Positions 1 through 5,251 of a stretch of DNA of 5,251 nucleotides are shown here, piece after piece. Position numbers and translations under genes: made by a program. The DNA comes from an uncultured Collinsella sp. GTDB taxonomy: Bacteria; Actinomycetota; Coriobacteriia; Coriobacteriales; Coriobacteriaceae. Each line of letters starts with the position of its first letter. The first letter of the stretch is position 1. The notes below the pieces were generated by a model. It was not told the origin of the DNA, did not search any database, and worked only from the letters and a program-made list of their open reading frames with translations. The stretch covers positions 1 to 5,251 of the forward strand of contig CATYJC010000116.1 in assembly GCA_958407555.1 (NCBI GenBank). The letters are read 5' to 3'.

Positions 1-62
1 AACGTCTTTACCGTCAACGGACACGAACCGACCACTCATCCGGTCGCGCAGGTCACGATAGA
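1..62. other. Unresolved left edge, possible gene fragment
   Basis: No gene can be assigned here. Two frames are open to the edge with ordinary codon use. One is on the minus strand and could start at the ATG whose complement is at 37-39, giving MSGRFVSVDGKDV and then leaving the window; no clear ribosome binding site precedes it. The other is on the plus strand and runs through the terminator hairpin into the antisense of glmU, which argues against it. A short inverted repeat (29-33 with 42-46) is also present. The stretch may be the 5' end of the next minus-strand gene or simply intergenic. Confidence 0.2.
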
Positions 63-96
63 AAAAGGAGCCGTCCCCATGGGAACAGCTCCTTTT
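62..96 (-). terminator. Rho-independent terminator of glmU, possibly bidirectional
   Basis: Bases 63-71 (AAAAGGAGC) pair perfectly with 88-96 (GCTCCTTTT). An inner stem TCCC/GGGA (74-77 with 81-84) closes a three-base loop. Read on the minus strand, the hairpin lies 16 bases past the glmU stop and ends in GGCTCC followed by five T, the usual intrinsic terminator layout. On the plus strand the stem ends in four T, so weaker termination the other way is possible. The core CCGTCCCCA (71-79) recurs in the hairpin after xthA. Confidence 0.75.
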
Positions 97-111
97 GTGC
101 TTGGTAAAACG

Positions 112-1524
112 TTATGCCTCGTCGTCCTCGTGCAGGCGGCGGCGGTAATCGGCGGCCCAGCCCTCAATATTTACCTGACGGGCGCGGCCCAGTCCGAGCG
201 CGTCTGCCGGGACCGGCTCGGTGATGACGGAGCCGGCGGCAACGAGCGCGCCGTCGCCGATCTGGGCGGGTGCGACCATCATAGTGTCGGAACCGATGAA
301 GGCGTCCTTGCCGATGACGGTCTTGTGCTTGTGCACGCCGTCGTAGTTGCAGGTGATGGAGCCCGCGCCCACGTTGACGCCGGCGCCCATGGTGGTGTCG
401 CCGATGTAGGACAGGTGCGGAACCTTGGAGCCCTCGCCGATCGTGGACTTCTTGATCTCCACGTGCGTGCCGGCCTTGGAGCCGTCGAGCATGTGGGTGC
501 CCGGGCGCAGGTAGGCGCGCGGGCCGCAGTCGACGCCGTTCTCGATGACGGCTTCGATGGCGATGGTCTCGTCGATGGTGCAGCCGCTGCCGACGGTGGT
601 GTCGGTGAGGCGGCTGTTGGGGCCGAGCTGGCACTCCTCGCCCACGGTGACGTGGCCGATCAGGTGCGTCTGCGGCCACACGACGGTGTCGCGGCCGATA
701 ACGGCATCGGGGCCGATCCAGGCCTGCGTGGGATCGATGAAGGTAACGCCCTCGGCCATCCAGTGCTCGTTGATGCGGTCGCGCGCGATGGCAGTGAGCT
801 GCGCGAGCTGGATGCGGCTGTTGACGCCCAGGCCGTCGCGGTAGTCATCACAGTGGAAGATAGAGACCGCCTGGCCGTGACCCTTGAGGATCTCGAGCAT
901 GTCGGGCAGGTAGTACTCGGACTGCGCGTTGTCGTTGCCGATCTCGTCAATGTGGGCGGCGAGCTGCGCGCCGTCGAAGGCGTAGCAGCCGGCGTTGCAC
1001 TCGAGCAGCGTGGCGGCCTGCTCGGGCGTGCAGTCCTTCTGCTCGATGATGCGCTCAATCTGGCCGTCGGCACCCAGCTTGATGCGGCCGTAGCCGAAGG
1101 GGTCGGGCGGGGTCATGGTCATGACGGTGCAGGCGAGCTCGCCGGTGGCGACGGTCTGCGCGAACTTGGCGACGGTGTCGGCGGTGATGAGCGGCAAGTC
1201 ACCGTTGAGCACGACGACGGGGCCTTGCGTGATGTCGCAGGCCTCGAGCGCGACCTTGACGGCGTGGCCGGTGCCCAGGCGCTCGGTCTGCTCGACGCAC
1301 TCGACCTTGGTGGTGCTGTTGGCGTAGGCGCCGTCGATAAGGGCGCGCATCTCGTCGGCGTGGCTGCCGATGACGACCACGACGCGGCTGCAGCCGGCCT
1401 TGATGGTGGCGTCGACGATCCACTGGACCATGGGCTTGCCCAGGATCTTGTGCGAAACCTTGCAGTGGTTCGACTTCATGCGGGTGCCCTCGCCGGCGGC
1501 GAGGATAATTGCGGTTGCGTCCAT
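112..1524 (-). CDS. glmU: Bifunctional GlmU: GlcN-1-P acetyltransferase / GlcNAc-1-P uridylyltransferase
   Basis: Complete 470-residue cytoplasmic enzyme that acetylates glucosamine-1-phosphate with acetyl-CoA and then couples the product to UTP, giving UDP-GlcNAc for peptidoglycan. The N-terminal uridylyltransferase domain (about 1-240) shows LAAGEGTRM (8-16) with the conserved Lys22, QTERLGTGHA (79-88), GDLPL (108-112), YGRI (145-148) and GVNSRIQLA (233-241). The C-terminal left-handed beta-helix (about 260-455) has hexapeptide repeats, RAYLRPGT (336-343), KKSTIGEGSKVPHLSYIGD (358-376) with His370 at the position of the E. coli catalytic His363, and NVGAGSITCNYDG (384-396). The length is close to the E. 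coli protein (456). The start at 1524 is chosen because AGGAG (1530-1534 complement) lies five bases upstream and the protein begins right at the nucleotide-binding motif; the frame stays open upstream to 1749 but that extension is unlike GlmU. It is transcribed away from the ECF operon and is followed by a hairpin terminator. Confidence 0.97.
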   Translation of the reverse strand: MDATAIILAAGEGTRMKSNHCKVSHKILGKPMVQWIVDATIKAGCSRVVVVIGSHADEMRALIDGAYANSTTKVECVEQTERLGTGHAVKVALEACDITQGPVVVLNGDLPLITADTVAKFAQTVATGELACTVMTMTPPDPFGYGRIKLGADGQIERIIEQKDCTPEQAATLLECNAGCYAFDGAQLAAHIDEIGNDNAQSEYYLPDMLEILKGHGQAVSIFHCDDYRDGLGVNSRIQLAQLTAIARDRINEHWMAEGVTFIDPTQAWIGPDAVIGRDTVVWPQTHLIGHVTVGEECQLGPNSRLTDTTVGSGCTIDETIAIEAVIENGVDCGPRAYLRPGTHMLDGSKAGTHVEIKKSTIGEGSKVPHLSYIGDTTMGAGVNVGAGSITCNYDGVHKHKTVIGKDAFIGSDTMMVAPAQIGDGALVAAGSVITEPVPADALGLGRARQVNIEGWAADYRRRLHEDDEA

Positions 1525-1529
1525 GTGAT

Positions 1530-1534
1530 CTCCT
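1530..1534 (-). promoter_or_regulatory. Ribosome binding site of glmU
   Basis: The minus strand reads AGGAG followed by five bases and the ATG at 1524-1522. This fixes the glmU start and rules out the in-frame upstream Met codons. No convincing -35/-10 pair for glmU was found in 1535-1640 on the minus strand. Confidence 0.75.
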
Positions 1535-1556
1535 GTTACGTTATAGAGACGTGTGT

Positions 1557-1584
1557 TTGGAAACGATACACGGCGCAATATGAT
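1557..1584 (+). promoter_or_regulatory. Candidate sigma-70-type promoter for the ECF operon
   Basis: TTGGAA (1557-1562) and TATGAT (1579-1584) are separated by 16 bases; they match the housekeeping consensus at 4 of 6 and 5 of 6 positions. Transcription would begin near 1591, leaving a leader of about 125 bases before ecfT. The site lies in the divergent region between glmU and ecfT, the expected place. I saw no recognisable riboswitch in the leader. Only the sequence match supports this call. Confidence 0.45.
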
Positions 1585-1714
1585 ACCGCAGGCATATGAT
1601 GAGCGCGTAGCGATTGGCGCGTGACGGCCGATGTCGCTGCTGCCGGCGTGGTGTTTGCGCTGGCTGTGCATGGCGGCGGCGCTGCGGCGTTGGCGTTTGA
1701 GCGAGAGGATGGGG

Positions 1715-2608
1715 GTGCCCGTGGACATCATGCGAGAGGAATCGGGCAACGAGCCCGTTGCGGCATTTTCGATGTCGCATCCGGCGGTGCCGGCCCTCTA
1801 CATGGTGCTGACATTGGGGCTCACCATGTTCTCGATGCAACCGGTGCTGATTGCGCTGTCGCTTGCGGGCGGGCTGGCGTACGGGCTTGCGACGCGCGGT
1901 GCTGCGCGCACGTTGGGGGCGCTTCGCTGGCAGCTGCCGGTGATTTTGATCATTGCGCTGGTCAACCCGCTGTTTAGTGCCTCGGGCTCGACGGAGCTGT
2001 TCCGTATTGGCATGCGTGCGGTGTATCTGGAGAGCATGGTATATGGCCTGTGCATGGGCGGGCTGTTTGTGGCGAGCGTGCTGTGGTTTGAGGCGGCGGG
2101 ATCGATGCTTAGCTACGACAAGGTGCTTGCGCTTCTGGGTAACGCCGCGCCGGTGATCGCGCTCATGATCTCGATGTGCATGCGGCTTATTCCGCAGTTT
2201 TTGCGCCGCGGTCGTACGGTGCTGGCGGTGCAGGATGCGATTGATGTGCCTGGCCGCGCTCCGGCCGACCCCGTGCGCTCGCGCCTGCGGGCGTCGAGCG
2301 TGTTGATGGGCTGGGGCATGGAGGATTCGCTGGAGCGCGCGGACGCCATGCGCTCCCGTGGATGGGGCGCCGCGACGCGTCGCACGACGTACGCGCGGTA
2401 TCGGCTGGGGCGCGGCGATGTTGCCGCGCTGGTGGGGCTTGCGCTGTTTGGCGCTGCTACGGTTGCGGTGGCGTGGGCCGCGACGACGCAGTATTCGTTT
2501 TACCCTCAGCTTTCGGTGCCGGCGCCGTGGCCTGGCTATATTGTGTACGCGGCTTGGATGGCGCTGCCCTGTGTGCTGCACGCGATTGACGAGAAGAGGT
2601 TTGGCTGA
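1715..2608 (+). CDS. ecfT: ECF transporter transmembrane coupling protein (EcfT)
   Basis: Integral-membrane T component of an ECF importer; it links ATP hydrolysis by the EcfA subunits to movement of the S component. From a GTG start it is 297 residues. The family pattern is complete: the HPAV opening of the first hydrophobic helix (22-25), several hydrophobic segments between about 24 and 160, the MRLIPQFLRRGR stretch (156-167), the cytoplasmic coupling region with ADAMRSRGWG (209-218, the Ala-Arg-type signature that contacts the ATPases), and two further hydrophobic segments near the C terminus. The GTG at 1715 was chosen because GAGAGG (1703-1708) lies six bases upstream; the ATG at 1709 directly abuts that site, and starts at 1721 or 1730 are possible. 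The frame is open back to 1631, but the extra residues are Trp/Cys/Arg-rich and look like shadow sequence. Its stop overlaps the ATPase start in TGATG. The family call is firm; the start is uncertain by a few codons. Confidence 0.9.
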   Translation: MPVDIMREESGNEPVAAFSMSHPAVPALYMVLTLGLTMFSMQPVLIALSLAGGLAYGLATRGAARTLGALRWQLPVILIIALVNPLFSASGSTELFRIGMRAVYLESMVYGLCMGGLFVASVLWFEAAGSMLSYDKVLALLGNAAPVIALMISMCMRLIPQFLRRGRTVLAVQDAIDVPGRAPADPVRSRLRASSVLMGWGMEDSLERADAMRSRGWGAATRRTTYARYRLGRGDVAALVGLALFGAATVAVAWAATTQYSFYPQLSVPAPWPGYIVYAAWMALPCVLHAIDEKRFG

Positions 2609-4251
2609 TGGCTCGGTTGGATAGGGGCCCGGTGTCGGGCACGGCGTGCGGCTTGGATGCGCCGGCGATTGAAGTACGGGGCCTGAGCTTTACCTACCCC
2701 GGGGCTGAGGCGCCGGTGCTCGAGGAACTCGATTGGCGTGTTCCCCAAGGTGCGTTTGCACTGCTGGTAGGTGGTACTGGGTCGGGTAAGTCAACGCTGC
2801 TCTCGCTACTCAAGCCCGAGATTGCGCCGACGGGCGCGTGCTCTGGCGAGCTGCGTGTGCTGGGGGAGGGCATCGCCGGCATGGACGTCCGGGTGTCCGC
2901 GGAGCGCGTGGGCTATGTGTTTCAGGACCCCGAGAACCAGATCGTGTGCGAAACCGTGTGGCACGAGATGGCGTTTGGCCTGGAAAACCTAGGCATGTTG
3001 CGTGACGAGATGCGCCGTCGCGTGGCCGAGACCAGCTATTTCTTTGGGTTGGAGGATTGGCTCCACCGCGATACCGATACGCTTTCGGGCGGACGCAAAC
3101 AGCTGCTGTCGCTGGCGGCTGTGCTGGCGTTGCGCCCACGCGTGCTGCTGCTCGACGAGCCCACGTCCCAACTGGATCCCGTTGCCGAGAAGAGTTTTCT
3201 GCATGCGCTGTTTCGCGTGAATCGCGAGTTGGGTTGCACGGTTGTTGTGGCAACGCACCAGCCGCGCCCGATGCTCGAATACGCGACGTGCGCGTACCGG
3301 ATTGAGGACGGACGCGTGTGCGAGGTGGCTGACATTGCCTCCCTGGGGCACCGTGAAGAGCTGTTTTCTGGCGAGGTGCCGGGGTGGGGTGCCTCGCGGC
3401 GTGCAAAAAACGGAGTTTTCAGCAGCGCCAGTGGCCAGCCGGGCTCTTTGGACCCGCGCGGGGGCGCTCCGGGTGCAAAAAAAGGACTGAAATCGGACAA
3501 ATCGGCTGAATTTGGGGCGCAAATACTGCCGCAGGGTGACTCGGGGGCGCCATCGCGCGCCGGTGGATGCCGAATACTCCCAAAAATGCACGCTGGGCCG
3601 GCTACCACCCTGGCAGGGAGCTGGTTTCGCTACGATCGGGCGTCCGGCTGGGTGCTGCGTGGGCTCGATGCGTCGTTTTCGGCAGGCGCGGTGCATGCGG
3701 TTGTTGGCGGCAACGGCTGCGGCAAGTCGACAATGCTTTCGGTGCTGGCCAAGACGGTCAAGTTGCAGCGTGGTCGTATGGTGCGCGCGGCGGGATCGGC
3801 AGCACTGCTGCCTCAGAATCCCAAGGCGTTGCTGGTTGCCGAGACGGTGCGCGATGAGCTGATGGAATGGGCTTCGACCTGCGGATATGACGAGGCTGTG
3901 GCGCGGGAGCGCGCGGCGAGCCTGGGGCTGTCGGGCCTGGATGGGCGCCACCCGTACGATCTTTCGGGCGGACAACGTCAACTGCTTGCGTTGGCAAAGC
4001 TGCTTCTGATTGGCCCCGAGCTGCTATTGCTCGATGAGCCCACCAAGGGTCTAGACCTGGCCAGCCGCCGCATCATCGCCTGCGCCCTGCGTGATCATGC
4101 AGAGGCTGGCGGCACCGTCATCATGGCCACGCACGACCTGGATTTTGCCGAGCAGGTTGCCGATGACATTGCCATGATGTTCGACGGTGAGATTGCCTGC
4201 ATGGAGCCGCCGACCGACTTTTTTGCCGACAACGTGTTCTACAGGGCGTGA
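2608..4251 (+). CDS. Fused double ECF ATPase (EcfA-EcfA' tandem ABC protein)
   Basis: Cytoplasmic 547-residue protein with two ABC ATPase domains that should form the nucleotide-binding dimer powering EcfT. Domain 1 (about 20-255): Walker A GGTGSGKST (55-63), Q-loop Gln106 in FQDPENQ, signature LSGGRKQ (159-165), Walker B VLLLDEP with Glu184, switch His217. Domain 2 (about 332-547): Walker A GGNGCGKST (367-375), Q-loop Gln403, signature LSGGQRQ (452-458), Walker B LLLLDEP with Glu477, switch His509. Both sites therefore look catalytically complete; the only small oddity is Arg for Gln in the first signature. The linker (about 255-332) is long, Gly/Ser/Ala/Lys-rich and without recognisable fold; its DNA (3399-3593) is repeat-like and contains two ATA codons and A-runs unlike the rest of the gene. 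The start ATG overlaps the ecfT stop and has AGAGG eight bases upstream. Two-domain ATPases are a known arrangement in ECF systems; the linker is what is unusual. Confidence 0.93.
   Translation: MARLDRGPVSGTACGLDAPAIEVRGLSFTYPGAEAPVLEELDWRVPQGAFALLVGGTGSGKSTLLSLLKPEIAPTGACSGELRVLGEGIAGMDVRVSAERVGYVFQDPENQIVCETVWHEMAFGLENLGMLRDEMRRRVAETSYFFGLEDWLHRDTDTLSGGRKQLLSLAAVLALRPRVLLLDEPTSQLDPVAEKSFLHALFRVNRELGCTVVVATHQPRPMLEYATCAYRIEDGRVCEVADIASLGHREELFSGEVPGWGASRRAKNGVFSSASGQPGSLDPRGGAPGAKKGLKSDKSAEFGAQILPQGDSGAPSRAGGCRILPKMHAGPATTLAGSWFRYDRASGWVLRGLDASFSAGAVHAVVGGNGCGKSTMLSVLAKTVKLQRGRMVRAAGSAALLPQNPKALLVAETVRDELMEWASTCGYDEAVARERAASLGLSGLDGRHPYDLSGGQRQLLALAKLLLIGPELLLLDEPTKGLDLASRRIIACALRDHAEAGGTVIMATHDLDFAEQVADDIAMMFDGEIACMEPPTDFFADNVFYRA
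3399..3593. repeat. Repeat-like element embedded in frame in the ATPase linker
   Basis: The ends form an imperfect inverted repeat: GCGTGCA at 3399-3405 matches the complement of TGCACGC at 3587-3593, and inside it GGAGT (3412-3416) matches the complement of ACTCC (3576-3580). Compared over 24 bases, 16 positions agree, and the mismatched centre is an A-run on one arm against a T-run on the other. A direct repeat of the left end, GTGCAAAAAAAGGACT, begins at 3473. Internal features are the palindrome CCCGCGCGGG (3453-3462), a tandem AAATCGG (3490-3496 and 3499-3505) and a GGCGC/GCGCC hairpin (3546-3550 with 3557-3561). The block is 195 bp, exactly 65 codons, and keeps the frame open. No clear target duplication was found at its borders. 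That it is a mobile or multicopy repeat is inferred. Confidence 0.5.
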
Positions 4252-4255
4252 TGGG

Positions 4256-4969
4256 ATGACGGATTATCGCGTCTCGCGCCTACTAGCAAAACTGGAGATC
4301 CCACTGCTGCTGGCGGTGCCGGCGGTAATGGCCGCGGCGTTGCTGGCGGGCGTTGAGCCGGCGGCGCTTGCCATGCTTGTCGTGGTGGCGCTGGTGCTTG
4401 CGTTGTTCTTTGCGGGCTACGAGGCGTCGCGACCGGGCCTGCGCCAGATTATGCCAACGCTGGTTTTGGCGGCGTTGGCCGCGGCGGGGCGCATCTTGTT
4501 TGGCCCCATTCCCGACTTTAAACCTGTGAGTGCCATCGCCATTATCGCCGGGGCGACGCTCGGTCGTCGTAACGGCTTTATGGTCGGTGCGCTGGCGGCG
4601 CTGACCAGCAACTTCTTTTTTGGACAGGGCATGTGGACGCCATGGCAGATGTATGCCTGGGGCTTGGTTGGCTATGTTGGCGGCGCGCTGGCGCATGCGG
4701 GCGCGTTCGACCGTGCGGATGGAACCGTGCGCATGCCGGCGCTGATGGCGTACGGCTTTGCATCGGGCCTGCTCTACGGCGTGGTAATCAACGCCTACGA
4801 CATCATCGGTTTTGTGCAGCCGCTTACGTGGGCGGGCGCCGTGGCGCGTCTTGCCACGGCAGTGCCGTTCGATATCACACACGGCCTCGCGACCTGCGTG
4901 TTCTTAGCCGCCCTGTACAGGCCCTGGTGTCGACGGATCAACCGCGTCGTCGTGAAGTACGGACTGTAG
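4256..4969 (+). CDS. ECF transporter substrate-binding S component, CbrT-like, substrate uncertain
   Basis: Small integral-membrane protein of 237 residues that would bind the transported micronutrient and reorient in the membrane when coupled to EcfT and the ATPases. Hydrophobic segments lie at about 15-32, 36-54, 65-82, 90-116, 132-150, 168-195 and 200-222, compatible with the six-helix S-component fold. Conserved-looking stretches are GRILFGPIPDFKPVSAI (78-94), the Gly/Ala-rich helix with GRRNGFMVGALAALTSN (103-119), and GQGMWTPWQMYAWGLVGY (123-140). These resemble S components annotated as CbrT-like, so a corrinoid or another vitamin is possible; this is recognition from memory and not a proof of substrate. 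The ATG at 4256 is chosen because it follows the ATPase stop by four bases with AGGGCG seven bases upstream; the frame extends upstream to 4187 but only as overlap with the ATPase. It is last in the operon, which makes a dedicated transporter likely. Confidence 0.85.
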   Translation: MTDYRVSRLLAKLEIPLLLAVPAVMAAALLAGVEPAALAMLVVVALVLALFFAGYEASRPGLRQIMPTLVLAALAAAGRILFGPIPDFKPVSAIAIIAGATLGRRNGFMVGALAALTSNFFFGQGMWTPWQMYAWGLVGYVGGALAHAGAFDRADGTVRMPALMAYGFASGLLYGVVINAYDIIGFVQPLTWAGAVARLATAVPFDITHGLATCVFLAALYRPWCRRINRVVVKYGL

Positions 4970-4981
4970 GGCTGGCTGCGT

Positions 4982-5066
4982 TCCCTTACGAACTTGCGGT
5001 GGAATAGTTCTCGTTTTTGGCTATTTGCTGCCCAAACAGGAACTATTTCACCGCAACTTATAGGGA
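4982..5066. repeat. Long near-perfect hairpin element between convergent genes
   Basis: Seventeen bases at 4994-5010 (TTGCGGTGGAATAGTTC) pair with 5040-5056 (GAACTATTTCACCGCAA), with a single G-T wobble. Inside the 29-base loop, TTTGG (5015-5019 region) can pair with CCAAA (5032-5036 region). Outside, TCCCT (4982-4986) faces AGGGA (5062-5066) across a few unpaired bases, giving a symmetric unit of about 85 bp. It begins 12 bases after the S-component stop. No T-run follows the stem on either strand, so it is not a textbook intrinsic terminator; it may still end or stabilise transcripts, or be a dispersed palindromic repeat. Confidence 0.7.
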
Positions 5067-5079
5067 GAGAGGGGTCGCA

Positions 5080-5110
5080 TGATCTGTTTCCCTCCGTCCC
5101 CAGGGGATCA
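5080..5110 (-). terminator. Hairpin after xthA, probable transcript end
   Basis: TGATC (5080-5084) pairs with GATCA (5106-5110), and CCCT (5090-5093) with AGGG (5102-5105), leaving a five-base bulge and a short loop. On the minus strand it begins eight bases beyond the xthA stop. It has no T-run downstream, so efficiency as an intrinsic terminator is doubtful. It shares the core CCGTCCCCA (5094-5102) with the glmU terminator in the same orientation relative to the upstream gene. Confidence 0.45.
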
Positions 5111-5117
5111 GCTGGGG

Positions 5118-5251
5118 TTAGAGCTCTAGCGTGAGGGTGACGGGACAGTGGTCGCTGCCAAAGATGTCGCCACGGATACCGGTGTCGCGAACGTCGGCGG
5201 CGATTGAATCACTTACCAGGAAGTAATCGATGCGCCAGCCGGCGTTGTTCT
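5118..5251 (-). CDS. xthA: Exodeoxyribonuclease III, C-terminal fragment (truncated by window edge)
   Basis: The last 43 codons of a minus-strand gene whose 5' part lies beyond the right edge. The fragment contains GWRIDYFLVSD, the conserved strand carrying the active-site region of the exonuclease III/AP endonuclease family, and ends with GSDHCPVTLTLEL, in which SDH holds the conserved catalytic Asp-His pair. The protein would cut DNA at abasic sites and degrade duplex DNA from 3' ends during base excision repair in the cytoplasm. The stop is TAA (complement of 5118-5120). The gene is convergent with the ECF operon and functionally unrelated to it. Another member of the same endonuclease/exonuclease/phosphatase family is possible, but the GWRID and SDHCPV motifs favour XthA. 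Confidence 0.88.
   Translation of the reverse strand, partial: NNAGWRIDYFLVSDSIAADVRDTGIRGDIFGSDHCPVTLTLEL

Noticed and set aside
79..1599. Open frame of 506 codons on the plus strand opposite glmU
   Set aside because: It is a mirror of the codon bias of glmU, is Asp/Gly/Ala/Val/His-rich without recognisable motifs, and begins inside the terminator hairpin. glmU is fully supported on the other strand.
1525..1714. Possible cobalamin, TPP or FMN riboswitch in the ecf leader
   Set aside because: I looked for the conserved boxes of these classes and did not see them; the leader is short and Gly/Ala-codon-like GC-rich sequence.
1631..1714. Longer EcfT N terminus starting at the ATG at 1631
   Set aside because: The added residues are Trp/Cys/Arg-rich, no ribosome binding site precedes that ATG, and the family normally begins shortly before the HPAV segment.
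1541..2581. Open frame of 346 codons on the minus strand opposite ecfT
   Set aside because: The product is Arg/His/Gln-rich with no membrane or enzyme motif, typical of antisense of a high-GC gene; ecfT is clear on the plus strand.
3399..3593. Two separate ATPase genes with a gap instead of one fused gene
   Set aside because: The frame is continuous through the block with no stop, and no ribosome binding site plus start codon was seen before domain 2, apart from an unsupported ATG at 3586.
3399..3593. CRISPR array or tandem repeat array
   Set aside because: Only two direct copies of the A-run motif and one inverted copy are present, at irregular spacing and with imperfect identity.
2989..3981. 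Open frame of 330 codons on the minus strand opposite the ATPase gene
   Set aside because: Basic, low-information translation, overlapping conserved Walker and signature motifs on the plus strand.

Overview
The window is high-GC bacterial DNA with strong G/C preference at third codon positions. Gene content and protein style suggest an actinobacterium of the class Coriobacteriia, with Collinsella or a close relative as the best guess. This is inferred from the look of the proteins and of the intergenic hairpins; no database search was possible.

Layout. (1) Bases 1-62 are an unresolved edge, followed by a hairpin terminator (62-96). (2) glmU lies on the minus strand (112-1524) and is complete. 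It encodes the bifunctional enzyme that makes UDP-N-acetylglucosamine for the cell wall. (3) A 190-bp divergent region (1525-1714) holds the glmU ribosome binding site and a good candidate promoter for the plus-strand operon. (4) A compact plus-strand operon (1715-4969) encodes a complete energy-coupling factor (ECF) vitamin-type importer: the membrane coupling protein EcfT, one polypeptide with two ABC ATPase domains in tandem (EcfA-EcfA'), and an integral-membrane substrate-binding S component. Adjacent genes overlap or nearly touch (TGATG at the first junction, a 4-bp gap at the second), so translation is probably coupled. (5) A 148-bp convergent intergenic region (4970-5117) carries a long near-perfect hairpin and a second hairpin. 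(6) The 3' end of xthA (exodeoxyribonuclease III) lies on the minus strand and runs off the right edge.

How the genes work together: the two ATPase domains would form a nucleotide-binding heterodimer that drives EcfT, which moves the S component and its bound substrate across the membrane. Because the S gene is in the same operon, this looks like a dedicated (group I-like) ECF transporter. The S protein resembles the CbrT-like set of ECF S components, so a corrinoid or another vitamin is possible, but the substrate cannot be fixed from sequence alone.

The most interesting signals are not genes. A 195-bp block (3399-3593) with A-runs, internal direct repeats and imperfect terminal inverted repeats sits in frame between the two ATPase domains and looks like an intergenic-type repeat that has become protein linker. 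Its A-runs happen to form two canonical slippery heptamers in the reading frame, and a -1 shift at either would release a single-domain ATPase of 300 residues. Both minus-strand genes are followed by hairpins sharing the core CCGTCCCCA, and the convergent region has a separate 17-bp-stem element.
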